A DNA stretch of 64,000 bases. Source: Actinoplanes subtropicus (GTDB lineage Bacteria; Actinomycetota; Actinomycetes; Mycobacteriales; Micromonosporaceae). Shown one piece after another: positions 16,498 to 26,699 of this stretch (within the stretch, counting starts at the first letter, position 1; each line of letters begins with the position of its first letter). Below the pieces are notes generated by a model. It had not been told where the DNA came from. It searched no databases and worked only from the letters and a program-made list of their open reading frames with translations. The stretch covers positions 186,001 to 250,000 of the forward strand of contig NZ_JOJL01000042.1 in the NCBI RefSeq assembly GCF_000721705.1, in the 5' to 3' direction. Both the position numbers and the translations under genes were made by a program.

Positions 16498-18657
16498 ATG
16501 GAACTGAACGATCAGGCCGCCATCACGAGCGGCAGCGACTTCTGGGCGAGCACGGCCGCCGGCGACGTCCCGGCGATCACGCTGACCGATGGGCCGCACG
16601 GCGTACGCCTGCGGGTGCCGGACTCCGAGGACCTGCTCGCCGGTCAGCCGGCGACGTGCTTCCCGCCGGCCGTGGCGTCCGGCTCGACCTGGGACCCCGA
16701 CCTGCTGCGCCGGATGGGCGAGGCGCTCGCCGAGGAGTGCCGGGCGATGGGCGTCCAGGTGTTGCTCGGCCCCGGCATCAACCTCAAGCGGACACCGCTG
16801 GGCGGGCGGAATTTCGAGTACTTCAGCGAGGACCCGCTGGTCGCCGGGGTGCTCGGGGCCGCCTGGGTGCGGGGGCTGCAGAGCGGCGGGGTCGGCGCGT
16901 CGCTCAAGCACTTCGCGGTCAACTCGCAGGAGACCGATCGCATGCGGGTCAGCGCCGACGTCGACGAGCGGTCGCTGCGCGAGCTGTATCTGCGTGCCTT
17001 CCAGCGGGTGGTCACGACCGCTCAGCCGTGGACGGTGATGTGCTCCTACAACCGGGTCAACGGGGTGTACGCCAGCCAGAACCGGTGGCTGCTGACCGAG
17101 GTGCTGCGCGACGAGTGGGGCTTCGAGGGCCTGGTCGTCTCCGACTGGGGCGCCGTCGTCGATCGGGTCGAGGCGGTCCGGGCCGGTCTCGACCTGACCA
17201 TGCCGGGGCCGGACCCGACCGGCGACCGGGCCCTGGTCGAGGCGGTCGGCGACGGGCGCCTCCCGGCCGATGCGCTCGCGCGGTCCGCCGATCGGGTTCG
17301 CTCGCTCGTGGCGAAGACGACCGCGGTGGGCCGGACCGACGGCTACGACGCCGATCGGCACCACGCCCTGGCCCGGGAGATCGCGGCGCGTGGCATCGTC
17401 CTGCTCAAGAACGAGGGTGATCTGCTGCCGCTCGACCCCGGCGGGACGATCGCGGTCGTCGGCGAGCTCGCCCGGACCCCGCGCTACCAGGGCGGCGGCA
17501 GCTCGCAGATGACCCCGACCCGCCTCGACGACGCGCTGACCGCGATCGCGGAGTCGGCCCCCGGCCGGGTCCGGTTCACCGCCGACCCGGCCGAGGCGGT
17601 GGAACTGGCCCAGGGCAGCGATGCGGCGGTCGTCTTCGCCGGCACCGAGCAGGAGACCGAGGGATCCGACCGGGAGAGCCTCGACCTCCCCGCCGACCAG
17701 CGGAAACTGATCGCGGCCGTCGCGGCGGCCAACCCGCGCACGGTCGTGGTCCTGGCCAACGGCGGGGTCGTGCTCACCACGCCGTGGGACCGCGACGTGG
17801 GCGCCCTCCTGGAGGGCTGGCTGCTCGGCCAGGCCGGCGGCAGCGCCGTCGCCGACGTCCTCTTCGGCCGGGTCAACCCCTCCGGCCGGCTGACCGAGAC
17901 GATCCCGCTGCGGCTCGAGGACCACCCGTCCTATCTGGACTTCCCGGGCGAGGCCGGGCACGTCCGCTACGGCGAGGGCATCCACGTCGGCTATCGCGGC
18001 TTCGATGCGCGCCGGCAGGAGGTCGCGTACCCGTTCGGCTTCGGCCTTTCCTACACCACGTTCTCGTACGGGGAGGCGACCGCCACCGCGACCGAGACGG
18101 GCGTCGACATCCGCCTCCGGGTGACCAACACCGGCCCGCGGGACGGCCGCGAGGTGGTCCAGGCGTACGTGAGCCTGCCGTCCTCCCGGGTCCGGCGGGC
18201 CCCGCGCGAGCTGAAGGCCTTCGCCGGCGTCGAGATCCGCGCGGGCGAGACCGCCGAGGTCGTGCTGCACGCCGACCGATCGGATCTGGCCTACTGGGAC
18301 GTCGTGCTCCAGCGCTGGGTGGTCGAGGACGGCACGTACACGATCGAGGTCGGCGCCTCGTCGCGCGACATCCGCGCCACGACGGCTGTCGAGGTCGCCG
18401 GCGACGAGGCCCGCCACCCGCTGAGCGCCGACTCCACGCTCGCCGAGTGGCTGGCCGACCCGCGCGGCGCCGAGCTGCTCATGGAGGTGTTCACCAGGAT
18501 GCCCACCGAGGGCGGCGGCATGGCGGCCGGGATGACCCTGGACCCGGCGACGCTCCAGATGGCAATGGGCTTCCCGCTCTCCCGGATGGCCATGTTCCCG
18601 GGCAGCCCGTTCACCGCGGACGCACTGGCCGGGCTGGTGGTCGCCGCGAACAAATAA
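16498..18657 (+). CDS. GH3 beta-glucosidase
   Basis: 719 residues, no signal peptide, so intracellular. GH3 N-terminal barrel with KHFAVNSQETDR and the nucleophile Asp216 in VVSDWGA; the (alpha/beta)6 domain (GIVLLKNEGDLLPL, FAGTEQETEGSDRESLDLP) and a fibronectin-III-like domain (YPFGFGLSYTTF, REVVQAYVSLP) follow. About 70 extra C-terminal residues (EWLADPRG onward) are Met/Gly-rich and unusual. ATG follows AGGGAAG. Probably splits imported beta-glucosides or cello-oligosaccharides under TetR control. Confidence 0.92.
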   Translation: MELNDQAAITSGSDFWASTAAGDVPAITLTDGPHGVRLRVPDSEDLLAGQPATCFPPAVASGSTWDPDLLRRMGEALAEECRAMGVQVLLGPGINLKRTPLGGRNFEYFSEDPLVAGVLGAAWVRGLQSGGVGASLKHFAVNSQETDRMRVSADVDERSLRELYLRAFQRVVTTAQPWTVMCSYNRVNGVYASQNRWLLTEVLRDEWGFEGLVVSDWGAVVDRVEAVRAGLDLTMPGPDPTGDRALVEAVGDGRLPADALARSADRVRSLVAKTTAVGRTDGYDADRHHALAREIAARGIVLLKNEGDLLPLDPGGTIAVVGELARTPRYQGGGSSQMTPTRLDDALTAIAESAPGRVRFTADPAEAVELAQGSDAAVVFAGTEQETEGSDRESLDLPADQRKLIAAVAAANPRTVVVLANGGVVLTTPWDRDVGALLEGWLLGQAGGSAVADVLFGRVNPSGRLTETIPLRLEDHPSYLDFPGEAGHVRYGEGIHVGYRGFDARRQEVAYPFGFGLSYTTFSYGEATATATETGVDIRLRVTNTGPRDGREVVQAYVSLPSSRVRRAPRELKAFAGVEIRAGETAEVVLHADRSDLAYWDVVLQRWVVEDGTYTIEVGASSRDIRATTAVEVAGDEARHPLSADSTLAEWLADPRGAELLMEVFTRMPTEGGGMAAGMTLDPATLQMAMGFPLSRMAMFPGSPFTADALAGLVVAANK

Positions 18658-18706
18658 CGCACCGACTGCCATCCGCCCCAACGGTGCGCACCGGCGCCGG
18701 CGAGCG

Positions 18707-19678
18707 TCAGGGGCGCGCGGTCAAGCGGTCGAGGATGTCGTCGGCCGGGGTGCGGGCGCGCAGCACGTAGCGCTCGGTGTAGTCGGCCAGCGCGTCCCGC
18801 AGCGACCGGCTCGCGCCCTGGCGAGCGAGCGCGGCGTAGGCGGACAGGAAGCAGTCGCGGGCGACGGCGGCCAGCACCGGGTCGGTGAGGGCGTCCCGGG
18901 CGGCCCGCTCCCACAGGCCGGGCTCGGCGGACAGGTGGGCGGTGGCGGTCTCGGCCTCCTCGGCGGCCTGCGGGTCGTCCAGCAGGGTGGCGGCCAGAGC
19001 GATCGGCAGACGCCACCCGTCGCCCGGCTGGGCGTCGGCCACGTCGAGCTCCAGGTGACCGCGGGCGGCCACCGGTGGGCGCAGGGCGTCCAGGTGGGCG
19101 GCCAGCTGCGCGGCCGTGGGGGCGTCGCCGGCGCGGAAGCGGTCGCGAAGGGACAGGCCGGCCGGCGCCGGGGTGCTCATCGCGTACCCGAGCCAGGCCG
19201 AACGCGGATCGCCGGGCGGAACCACCGGCAGGTTTCGCCGGCTCGCCTGGCGGGTGCTGCGCCAGCCCGGCGCCGGAGCGTTCGCGAAGGCGGCGGCCAG
19301 GACCGGGGCCAGGCGGTGCGCCAGCCGCCACCGGCGGCGGAGCCCGAGCACGCCGCCGCCCGGCAGGCCCGCCTCGAGCCCGACCCGGATGCCCGCCTCG
19401 GGAGAGAACCGGTCGCCGGGCGGGGCGATCAGCGGGCGGGCGGCGCGCAGGTCGTCGGTCATCCGGTCGAGGCAGACCGCGAGGCCGGGGGAGGGCGGAC
19501 CGCTCACGATCGCCGGCCCGGCCGAGCCGGCCTTCAGGAAGCCGTGCCGGAGCGGGTGGCGGGTGAGCGGTCGCGGCGCGGGCACGTCGACCGCGGCGCC
19601 GACGAAGCCGGGCGGGGCGGGGGCGAAGGCACCGGCGGCGATCAGCTGCTCGGCGGCCTGTTCGGTCAGGGTGGTCAC
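18707..19678 (-). CDS. EgtA-like glutamate-cysteine ligase homolog, short and possibly inactive
   Basis: 323 residues. The C-terminal two-thirds resemble the ergothioneine-pathway glutamate-cysteine ligase EgtA (GWRSTRQ, DPRSAWLGYAM, PTAAQLAAHLDALRPPV, RGHLELDVADAQP, LLDDPQAA). The family is usually about 420 residues. The N-terminal Glu-rich active-site strand of such ligases (GLExE-type) reads FVGAAVD here, without the glutamates, so catalysis is doubtful. No egtB, C, D or E genes are nearby. GTG 19678 has GAGG upstream. A specialised or degenerate paralogue is likely. Confidence 0.55.
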   Translation of the reverse strand: MTTLTEQAAEQLIAAGAFAPAPPGFVGAAVDVPAPRPLTRHPLRHGFLKAGSAGPAIVSGPPSPGLAVCLDRMTDDLRAARPLIAPPGDRFSPEAGIRVGLEAGLPGGGVLGLRRRWRLAHRLAPVLAAAFANAPAPGWRSTRQASRRNLPVVPPGDPRSAWLGYAMSTPAPAGLSLRDRFRAGDAPTAAQLAAHLDALRPPVAARGHLELDVADAQPGDGWRLPIALAATLLDDPQAAEEAETATAHLSAEPGLWERAARDALTDPVLAAVARDCFLSAYAALARQGASRSLRDALADYTERYVLRARTPADDILDRLTARP

Positions 19679-19719
19679 GGGGCGCCTCGCGGTGGTCCGG
19701 TACGGGCCGCGAGCATATC

Positions 19720-19742
19720 ATTCCTAGCGGCGTGATAGGAAT
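19720..19742. promoter_or_regulatory. Inverted repeat upstream of EgtA-like gene
   Basis: ATTCCTA, nine spacer bases, then TAGGAAT, about 42 bp upstream of the EgtA-like start codon and 30 bp past the chemoreceptor stop. An AT-richer patch than its surroundings; a possible operator or promoter element. Confidence 0.4.
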
Positions 19743-19771
19743 ATCGGATCTGCGGGATGGGAGCGGCGGCG

Positions 19772-21376
19772 TCAGAGCCGGAAGCGCTCCACCGCCGTTC
19801 GCAACCGGCCGGCCAGGTCGTGCACGTCGCCGGCCGCGCGGGTGGCCTCGCCGACCGCGTCGCGGCTGCTCGCCGTGCTCTGCGCCACCGACGAGATGCC
19901 CTGAGCGATCTCGCTCGCGCCGTCGGCCGCCTCGGTGACGCCGCGGTTCATCTCGGCCGTGGTCGCGCTCTGCTCCTCGACCGCCGAGGCGATCGTGGTC
20001 TGGTAGTCGCTGATCTGCTCGATGATCTGGCTGATCCCGTCGATCGCGGTGACCGCCTCGCCGGTCTCCTGCTGGATCGACTGGATGCGCTGGGCGATCT
20101 CCTCGGTGGCGCGCGCGGTTTCCTGGGCAAGGTCCTTCACCTCGCTGGCCACGACCGCGAAGCCCTTGCCGAGCTCGCCGGCCCGCGCCGCCTCGATGGT
20201 GGCGTTCAGGGCGAGCAGGTTGGTCTGCGCCGCGATCGCCTGGATGGTCGTGACCACCGTGCCGATCTGGGCGGACGACTCGCCGAGCCGGTTGATGGTG
20301 GCGCTGGTGTCGCGGGCGGCGGTGACCGCGCTGGAGGCGACCCCGGCGGCCTCGGCGGCGTTGCGGGAGATCTCGGAGATCGAGGCGCCCATCTGTTCGG
20401 CGCCGGCCGCGACCGTCTGCACGTTGCCGGAGACGCCGCCGGCCGTGCCGGCGACCAGATCCGCCTGGGTGTACGCGTTGTTGACCGCCCCGTCGATCTG
20501 CCCGCTGACCCGGTACATGGTGTCCGCGGCGGCGGACAGCTCCCGGGCCTCGTCGCTGATCTCGGTCATCGCCTCGCGGACCCCCGCGGCGGCGGTGTCC
20601 ACCGCGCGCGCCATGTCGGCGATCTCGTCGTTCGCGGTGTCGCCCAGGCGTACGGCCAGGTCGCCGCCGGCGATGCCTTGCAGCGCCTGGATGACCCGGC
20701 CGGCGGGACGCACCACGCTGCGGGTGACGACCAGGGTCAGGGCGATCGCGGCCAGCACCGCCACCGCGAAGGCGATCAGCATCCAGTCGCGTGCGGTCGC
20801 GGCCGAGCTCTGCGCGTCCCTGGTCGCCTTCTCGGCCCGGGCGGTGACCGAGTCGACCAGCGCCTGCGTGTCGTTGACGATCTTGAAGTAGACGTCGTAA
20901 CTGGGGCCGAGGATGAGATCGTTGCCCTTGCTGACCTGGCCCTGGGCGAAGGCGGCGGCGATCCGGGTGTCGTAGTCGAAGAACGACGCCCAGCTCTGCT
21001 GGAGCCGGGCGAAGATGGCCTTCTCCGCGCCGGTCATGAGGTCGGTCCGGGTATCGGTGAGGAGTTTCTTGAGCAGTTCCGCGTCGGCGAGGAAGCCCTT
21101 GCGGTTGTCCGAGCTCGAGTCGACCGCCTTCTGCGGGCTGAGGCGGTAGACGTCCCAGGCGTACGCGACCTGCCAGCCGGAGATGTCGCCGTCGTAGTAC
21201 TTCTGCTGGTCCACCTGGCCGCGCAGGGTCTGCAGGTCACGCACCTCGCCGGCCGTGTCGGACTGCCGCTGCAGGGCGATCGCGCCGACCGCGACCACGA
21301 CGCCGAGCAGAACGAGGACCAGCGTGAAACAGGCGCCCAGGCGCGCGCCCAGCCGCAATCGTCGTACCAGTGTCAT
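19772..21376 (-). CDS. Methyl-accepting chemotaxis-type receptor
   Basis: 534 residues from ATG 21376. First membrane helix about 9-30, a four-helix-bundle-like external sensor, second helix about 195-215, HAMP, then a full signalling domain with the conserved hairpin ([20 protein letters not shown]). The longer frame to 21487 adds a non-hydrophobic tail and is less likely. No che genes are in the window. Divergent from the giant kinase-GGDEF gene; both could serve one sensory process, but the sequence does not prove it. Confidence 0.9.
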   Translation of the reverse strand: MTLVRRLRLGARLGACFTLVLVLLGVVVAVGAIALQRQSDTAGEVRDLQTLRGQVDQQKYYDGDISGWQVAYAWDVYRLSPQKAVDSSSDNRKGFLADAELLKKLLTDTRTDLMTGAEKAIFARLQQSWASFFDYDTRIAAAFAQGQVSKGNDLILGPSYDVYFKIVNDTQALVDSVTARAEKATRDAQSSAATARDWMLIAFAVAVLAAIALTLVVTRSVVRPAGRVIQALQGIAGGDLAVRLGDTANDEIADMARAVDTAAAGVREAMTEISDEARELSAAADTMYRVSGQIDGAVNNAYTQADLVAGTAGGVSGNVQTVAAGAEQMGASISEISRNAAEAAGVASSAVTAARDTSATINRLGESSAQIGTVVTTIQAIAAQTNLLALNATIEAARAGELGKGFAVVASEVKDLAQETARATEEIAQRIQSIQQETGEAVTAIDGISQIIEQISDYQTTIASAVEEQSATTAEMNRGVTEAADGASEIAQGISSVAQSTASSRDAVGEATRAAGDVHDLAGRLRTAVERFRL

Positions 21377-21555
21377 GCTCCTGCCCCCGCCACGCCGGAT
21401 GTCTCCCATCTGCCCGTTCGGCAGCTTCCGGCCGTTGCTGAGCGGGTTGGCGCCGTTCGGCTGTCGTGGGCACGTGGTGCCTGACATATCGGGTCAACTT
21501 CGCGCGACGGTTGCCGATCAGTAGCTACGAACCGATAGCTGCGGAGTGGGTGCCA

Positions 21556-24500
21556 GTGAGTGACGAGGACAGCGTGCGCCGGGCGGCGGACCTGACCGGT
21601 CTCGTGGTGGAGGACGAACTGGGCCGGGGCGCGTTCACCACCGTGCACCGGGCCCGGCGGGGTGCCGGCACGTACGCGCTGAAACGGCCGATCGCGGAGA
21701 GCGCCGACGATCCCGGCCTGCTCATCGCCTTCCAGCGTGAGGCGGCGCTGCTCGCCTGCATCGACGACCCGGGCGTGCCGCTCATCCACGCCGCCGGCCG
21801 GTTCGGCGGCGCGCCCGCCATGGTCCTCGAATACCTGCCCGGCGGCTCGCTGGCCGACACCCTGGCGCGCGGTCCGCTCCCCGCGGAGCGGGTCGTCGAA
21901 CTGGCCGGCCAACTCGGCCGCGGCCTGGCCGCCGCCCACCGGGTCGGCCTGGTCCACCGGGACGTGAAGCCGGGGAACATCATGATGCCGGCCGGGCACC
22001 AGGCCAAACTGATCGACTTCGGTCTCGCGCTGCTCGGGGCGGAGCCGGACGACGACGACCGGGCGGTCGGCACCTTCCTCTACACCTCGCCCGAGCAGTC
22101 CGGGATGCTCAAGCGCCCGGTCGACGGCCGCTCGGATCTGTACTCGCTCGGCGTCGTGCTCTTCGAGTGCCTGACCGGGCGCCTGCCGTTCGAGGCCGAG
22201 GACGTCGGCGAGCTGCTGCGGCTGCACCTGACCGCGCCCGTACCGGATCTGATCGAGCTTTGTCCCGGCCTCGACCCGGCCGTGGCCGCGGTCGTGACCC
22301 GGCTGCTCGCCAAGGACCCGGACGACCGCTACCCGGACGCCGCCGCGCTGCTGGCGGCCCTGCCGGGCGGCGCCGGCGGGGCGGCGAAGGCGTCGGGCTG
22401 GCCGCTGTGCGGGCGCGACGAAGAGCGCGACCGGCTCGCCGAGCGCTGGCGGCGGGCGCACGGCGGGCACGGCGGCATCGTCGTCCTTCGTGGACCGGCC
22501 GGTTCCGGGCGCACCCGGCTGGCCGAGGAGGCCGCCGCGCTCGCCGCCGGCGTGCCGGTGCTGCGCGCCGCCTGTGTCGAGGACGAGGCGCTGCCGCTGG
22601 CCGCGCTGCGTGTCGCGATCGACGGCTACCTGCAGGCGGTCGGGCTGCTCGACGGCCCGGACCGGGCCGAGGCCGAGCGGCTGGTCCGGGCGGCCGCCAC
22701 GATCGCCGGCCCGGCGCTGGCCGCCCGGCTCAGCCCGCGGCTGGAGGCGCTGGTCGGCGAGGCGGGCGCCGGCGAGCCCCGGGACGACCACCTGTTCCCG
22801 GCGGTCGCCACGTTCCTGGCCGAGCTGGCCAGGGCCCACAGTGGACTGATGCTGCTCTGCGACGACGCGCACTGGCTCGACGCGGGCAGCCGCGCGGTGC
22901 TGGCCCGGCTGGCGCCCGATCTGCCGCGCCTGCCGCTGCTGGTGCTGCTGACCGAGCGGGACGACGCGGGCACGCCGAACGCCGTGCACGCCGACCTCGA
23001 GCTCGACTGCGCGCCGCTCGAGCCGGCCGCCGTCGAGGAGCTGATCGCCTCCCGGCTGCCGGGCGCGACCGTCGGGGCCGAGCTGGTCGGGCACGTGGCC
23101 GGGCGTACCGACGGCTCGCCGCTCGCGGTCGTCGCGTACCTGCTGCAGCTGCTCGATGCCGGGCTGCTCACCCCGCTGTGGAGCGCGTGGTACGTCGACG
23201 TGGCCGGCGCCGACGCGCTGCCGGCCGCCGACGACGTGCGCGCGCTGCTCGCCTCCCGGCTGGCCACCCTGGCCGGCGCCGATCGCGACTTCCTGGTCGC
23301 CGCCGCGGTGGCGGGGCCGCGCTTCCGCACCGAGACGCTGATCGCCGCGGGCGGTTCGGCCGACCGGGTGGTGGCCGCGGTCGGCGCCGCCGTCGAGCGC
23401 CGGATCGTCGAGGCGCGGCCCGGCGGCTGGTACGTCTTCCTGCACCCGCTGCTGCGCGAGTCGCTGCTCGACGGGGTCGGCGAGCAGCGGCTGCGCCGTC
23501 TGCACGCCTCGATCGCGGACGCTCTGGACGGCCTGCCCGGGCCGTTGCGGGACCCCGATCACCTGTACGCCGTGGCCCGGCACCACCGGCGGGCCGGCGA
23601 CGAGGTGCCGGCCGGCAAGCGCCGCCGCAGCGCGCTGGCCGCCGGCCTGCGCGCCCTGGCGGACATGGCCCCGGCCGAGGCCGCCGGTTACCTCGAGGAC
23701 GCCCTGGAGGGCGACCCCGCCCCGGCCACGGCCGTGCTGCACCCGCTCGCGCTCGCCTACCTGCGCGCGTCCCGGTACGCCGAGGCGGCCGCCACCATCG
23801 AGCGGGCCCTCGCCGCCGAGACCGACCGCCGGACCCGCGCGCAACTGCTCATCACCGAGATCGAGCTGCACCACACGCTCTGGGACGTGGAGAACGCCCT
23901 GGCGGCGACCGCGAGGGCGCTCGCCGAGCTGGGCCGGCCGTTGCCGGGCAAGCCGATCGCCCTGCTCGCCTCCACGATCGGCGCCGGGCTCGCCGGGGGC
24001 GCCGTGCGACGTACCGGATGGGGTTCCGGGACAGCGAAGGGCCGGCGGCGGGACGACCTCGCCACCCTGGCCGCCGCCCTGGACGCCGGCGGTTACGCGG
24101 CCGGGGTCGGCTTTCGCCTGCGGGAGGCGGGCGTGCTCGCGATGCGCGCGATGTACGCGGTGAACCGGCTCGGCCCGTGCCCCGAGTACGTGCGCGTCTA
24201 TGCGCTGATCGGTTACGTCGCCGCCGTGGTGAAGCTGCGCGGCGCCGCCGGTCGTTGCCTCGAGCGCGCTGCCGTGGTCGCGCACGAGCTCGGTGACCCG
24301 GCGCTGGTGGCGTACGTGGAGTGGATGCGCGGCTGCGCGTGGCTGTTCGGCGGCTTCGACGACGGCAGCGCCTGGGAGGAGACCATCAACCGGGACGCGC
24401 GCTGGTTCGGCCCGGCCCAGCTCATTCCCGGCCACGCCACGGTCGGCCTCCGGCTGCTCCTGCGCGGCTACGCCGTCGAGGCGCAGGCCGAGTACGAGCG

Positions 24501-26694
24501 CGGGCTCCGCCGGCTCGGCGACCCCAAGCTCGTGCTCGGCACCTCGTTCGGCATGCTCTCGGTGATGATCCCGGCGATGCAGGGCCGGCCGGGGGAGGCC
24601 GCCGCCGCGCTGGCCGAGCTGCGCGCCGCCCTGCCGCCCGGCAAGGGCACCCCCATGCAGAGGGCGAACATGCTGGTCGCGGCCGCCTGCGCGGCGATCG
24701 AGCAGGGTGAGTTCGGCGAGCCGTTCGAGGCGATCGCCGCCGAGTTCCGCGGGCTCGGGCTGCGCCCGCGCGGCATGATGACGCAGCACAAGTGGTTCTT
24801 CGCGTACCAGTCGCACGCCTGCATGGCGCGACTGCGGATGGCGACCGATCAGGAGCGGCCGGCCCGGATCCAGGCCGCCCGGGAGGCGGTGGCCGAGCTG
24901 CGCCGGGTACGCAAGAGCTCGCCGCTGCTCGATGCCGCCTACCTGATCGGTGAGGCGGCTCTCGCCCAACTGGTCGGCGAGCCGCGCAAGGCGATCGAAT
25001 GGAGCGACAAGGCGGAACACATCGCGCGGGCGGTCGACGCGCCGTTGGTGCACTTCGAGGTCGCCCGGTTCCGGGCGCGGTCGTTCCGGGCCCTCGGGCT
25101 GATGAACGAATCCGATCGCCAGGCGCGGATCGCGCTGTCGCTGGCGAACGTCCACGGGTGGGAGTCCCGGCGCCGGCAGGCCCGCACCGAGTTCGGCGCC
25201 GAGGAGGGCGCGGCGACCAACCGGCGTACGGTGGTGGGCCGCTCGGACGCGCCGCGCAACCGTCGCCTGGAGGCGTTGCAGCAGGTCGGCGCGGCCGCGG
25301 CCACCGTCCTCGACCCGCAGGAGCTGGCCCGGGTCGCGCTCGACGAGATGTTGCGCATCCTGGGCGCCGAGCGGGCGCTGTTCTTCCTGCTCGACGAGGC
25401 GGGGGAGCCGGTGCATTTCGCCGGGCGCGGCGCCGGCGGGACCGATCTCGAGGCGACGACCGCGTACGGCGCGACGCTGGTGCGGCGGGTGGCCGCCGGC
25501 GGGGAGGCGCTGGTGCTGACCGGAACCGAGCAGGGCGCCGCGCTGGGCTCGCGGAGCGCGGTCGTGCACGGGCTGCGCAGCATCATGGTCGTTCCGGTTC
25601 AGTTCAAGGGGAACACCCTCGGCGTCGTCTACCTGGACAGCCGGATGGCCCGCGGCATCTTCACCGAGGACGATGTCGAGGTTCTGATCGGCGTGACCAG
25701 TCATGTCGCCGTCTCGCTCGAGACCGCTCGGGCCGCGCAGCTGCACCTCGCGGTCGCGGCGGCCCAGCAGCAGCAGGCGTTCGCCGAGATGCTGCGCGCA
25801 TCGCTGGCCGAACTGAGCGGCATCCACGACCCGGCGCGGCTGCTGAGCACGCTCTTCGGCATGCTCGCGTCGCAGTTGGACGCGGCCGCCGGGTGCCTGC
25901 TGGGCGCCGACGGGTCGACGGTGCTCGAGGTGACCGGCAAGGCGAATCCGGCCGCGGTCGGCGGGCCGTTCCCGGTGGCGCTGCCGCCGGTGCTGGAGCC
26001 GACCGTGATCCCCGCCGAGAACATCGGCGAACTGCGCAGCCAGCGGCTCCTGGTGGTGCCGCTCGACCACCGCGACGGGCGCAGCGGCGTGGTCGTCCTC
26101 GGCGCGGACTCGTTCAACGAGAGCGCGATTCAGATCGCTTCCTCGCTCGCCACCCAGGGCATGAGCGCCTACCTGAACGCCTGCCTGTTCAGTCGCGTCC
26201 AGGAGCTGGCCACCACGGACGAGCTCACCGGCCAGCACAACCGCCGGCACTTCTACGCGATCGCCACCGCGCTGGTCTCCACCGCCGCCCGGGGCTCCCG
26301 CGACCTCGCCGCCGTGATGCTCGACATCGACAAGTTCAAGAGCGTCAACGACACGTACGGTCATGGGGTGGGCGACGAGGTCATCCGTGCGGTGGCCGCC
26401 CGGGTCCGCGCGAGCGTCCGGCACTCGGACGTGCTCGGCCGGTACGGCGGCGAGGAGTTCGCGGTGGTCCTGCCGGATCACGACGGCGCCGCGCCGGAGC
26501 TCGCCGAGCGGATGCGCCGAGCGGTCGCGGACACCCCGATCCCGACCGCGGCCGGGCCGCTGCCGGTCACGATCAGCGTCGGCCTCACCCAGCTCGACCC
26601 GGCCGACGCCACCCTCGATCAGATGCTGGCCCGCGCCGACCACGCCCTGTACCGCGCCAAGGAGAGCGGACGGAACCGGGTCGTGGTTTGCTGA
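21556..26694 (+). CDS. Ser/Thr kinase - AAA/STAND ATPase - TPR - GAF - GGDEF fusion
   Basis: 1712 residues from GTG 21556 (GGAG upstream). Order: Ser/Thr kinase about 15-275 with HRDVKPGN (His134-Asp136) and DFG (Asp154); ATPase about 285-640 with a P-loop GPAGSGRT at 313 in which the usual lysine is arginine, and Walker B LMLLCDDAHW; helical TPR-like region about 670-1200; two GAF-like domains about 1235-1395 and 1412-1545; diguanylate cyclase about 1553-1712 with DELTGQHNRRHF, active-site GGEEF at 1631-1635 and an upstream RHSD that fits the product-inhibition I-site. It may link protein phosphorylation to cyclic di-GMP synthesis. No membrane segment. A VOC gene follows after 5 bp. Confidence 0.9.
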   Translation: MSDEDSVRRAADLTGLVVEDELGRGAFTTVHRARRGAGTYALKRPIAESADDPGLLIAFQREAALLACIDDPGVPLIHAAGRFGGAPAMVLEYLPGGSLADTLARGPLPAERVVELAGQLGRGLAAAHRVGLVHRDVKPGNIMMPAGHQAKLIDFGLALLGAEPDDDDRAVGTFLYTSPEQSGMLKRPVDGRSDLYSLGVVLFECLTGRLPFEAEDVGELLRLHLTAPVPDLIELCPGLDPAVAAVVTRLLAKDPDDRYPDAAALLAALPGGAGGAAKASGWPLCGRDEERDRLAERWRRAHGGHGGIVVLRGPAGSGRTRLAEEAAALAAGVPVLRAACVEDEALPLAALRVAIDGYLQAVGLLDGPDRAEAERLVRAAATIAGPALAARLSPRLEALVGEAGAGEPRDDHLFPAVATFLAELARAHSGLMLLCDDAHWLDAGSRAVLARLAPDLPRLPLLVLLTERDDAGTPNAVHADLELDCAPLEPAAVEELIASRLPGATVGAELVGHVAGRTDGSPLAVVAYLLQLLDAGLLTPLWSAWYVDVAGADALPAADDVRALLASRLATLAGADRDFLVAAAVAGPRFRTETLIAAGGSADRVVAAVGAAVERRIVEARPGGWYVFLHPLLRESLLDGVGEQRLRRLHASIADALDGLPGPLRDPDHLYAVARHHRRAGDEVPAGKRRRSALAAGLRALADMAPAEAAGYLEDALEGDPAPATAVLHPLALAYLRASRYAEAAATIERALAAETDRRTRAQLLITEIELHHTLWDVENALAATARALAELGRPLPGKPIALLASTIGAGLAGGAVRRTGWGSGTAKGRRRDDLATLAAALDAGGYAAGVGFRLREAGVLAMRAMYAVNRLGPCPEYVRVYALIGYVAAVVKLRGAAGRCLERAAVVAHELGDPALVAYVEWMRGCAWLFGGFDDGSAWEETINRDARWFGPAQLIPGHATVGLRLLLRGYAVEAQAEYERGLRRLGDPKLVLGTSFGMLSVMIPAMQGRPGEAAAALAELRAALPPGKGTPMQRANMLVAAACAAIEQGEFGEPFEAIAAEFRGLGLRPRGMMTQHKWFFAYQSHACMARLRMATDQERPARIQAAREAVAELRRVRKSSPLLDAAYLIGEAALAQLVGEPRKAIEWSDKAEHIARAVDAPLVHFEVARFRARSFRALGLMNESDRQARIALSLANVHGWESRRRQARTEFGAEEGAATNRRTVVGRSDAPRNRRLEALQQVGAAAATVLDPQELARVALDEMLRILGAERALFFLLDEAGEPVHFAGRGAGGTDLEATTAYGATLVRRVAAGGEALVLTGTEQGAALGSRSAVVHGLRSIMVVPVQFKGNTLGVVYLDSRMARGIFTEDDVEVLIGVTSHVAVSLETARAAQLHLAVAAAQQQQAFAEMLRASLAELSGIHDPARLLSTLFGMLASQLDAAAGCLLGADGSTVLEVTGKANPAAVGGPFPVALPPVLEPTVIPAENIGELRSQRLLVVPLDHRDGRSGVVVLGADSFNESAIQIASSLATQGMSAYLNACLFSRVQELATTDELTGQHNRRHFYAIATALVSTAARGSRDLAAVMLDIDKFKSVNDTYGHGVGDEVIRAVAARVRASVRHSDVLGRYGGEEFAVVLPDHDGAAPELAERMRRAVADTPIPTAAGPLPVTISVGLTQLDPADATLDQMLARADHALYRAKESGRNRVVVC

Positions 26695-26699
26695 GGCAT

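Noticed and set aside
21373..26643. 1756-codon open frame on the minus strand
   Set aside because: Antisense to the kinase-GGDEF gene, low-complexity composition and no motif.
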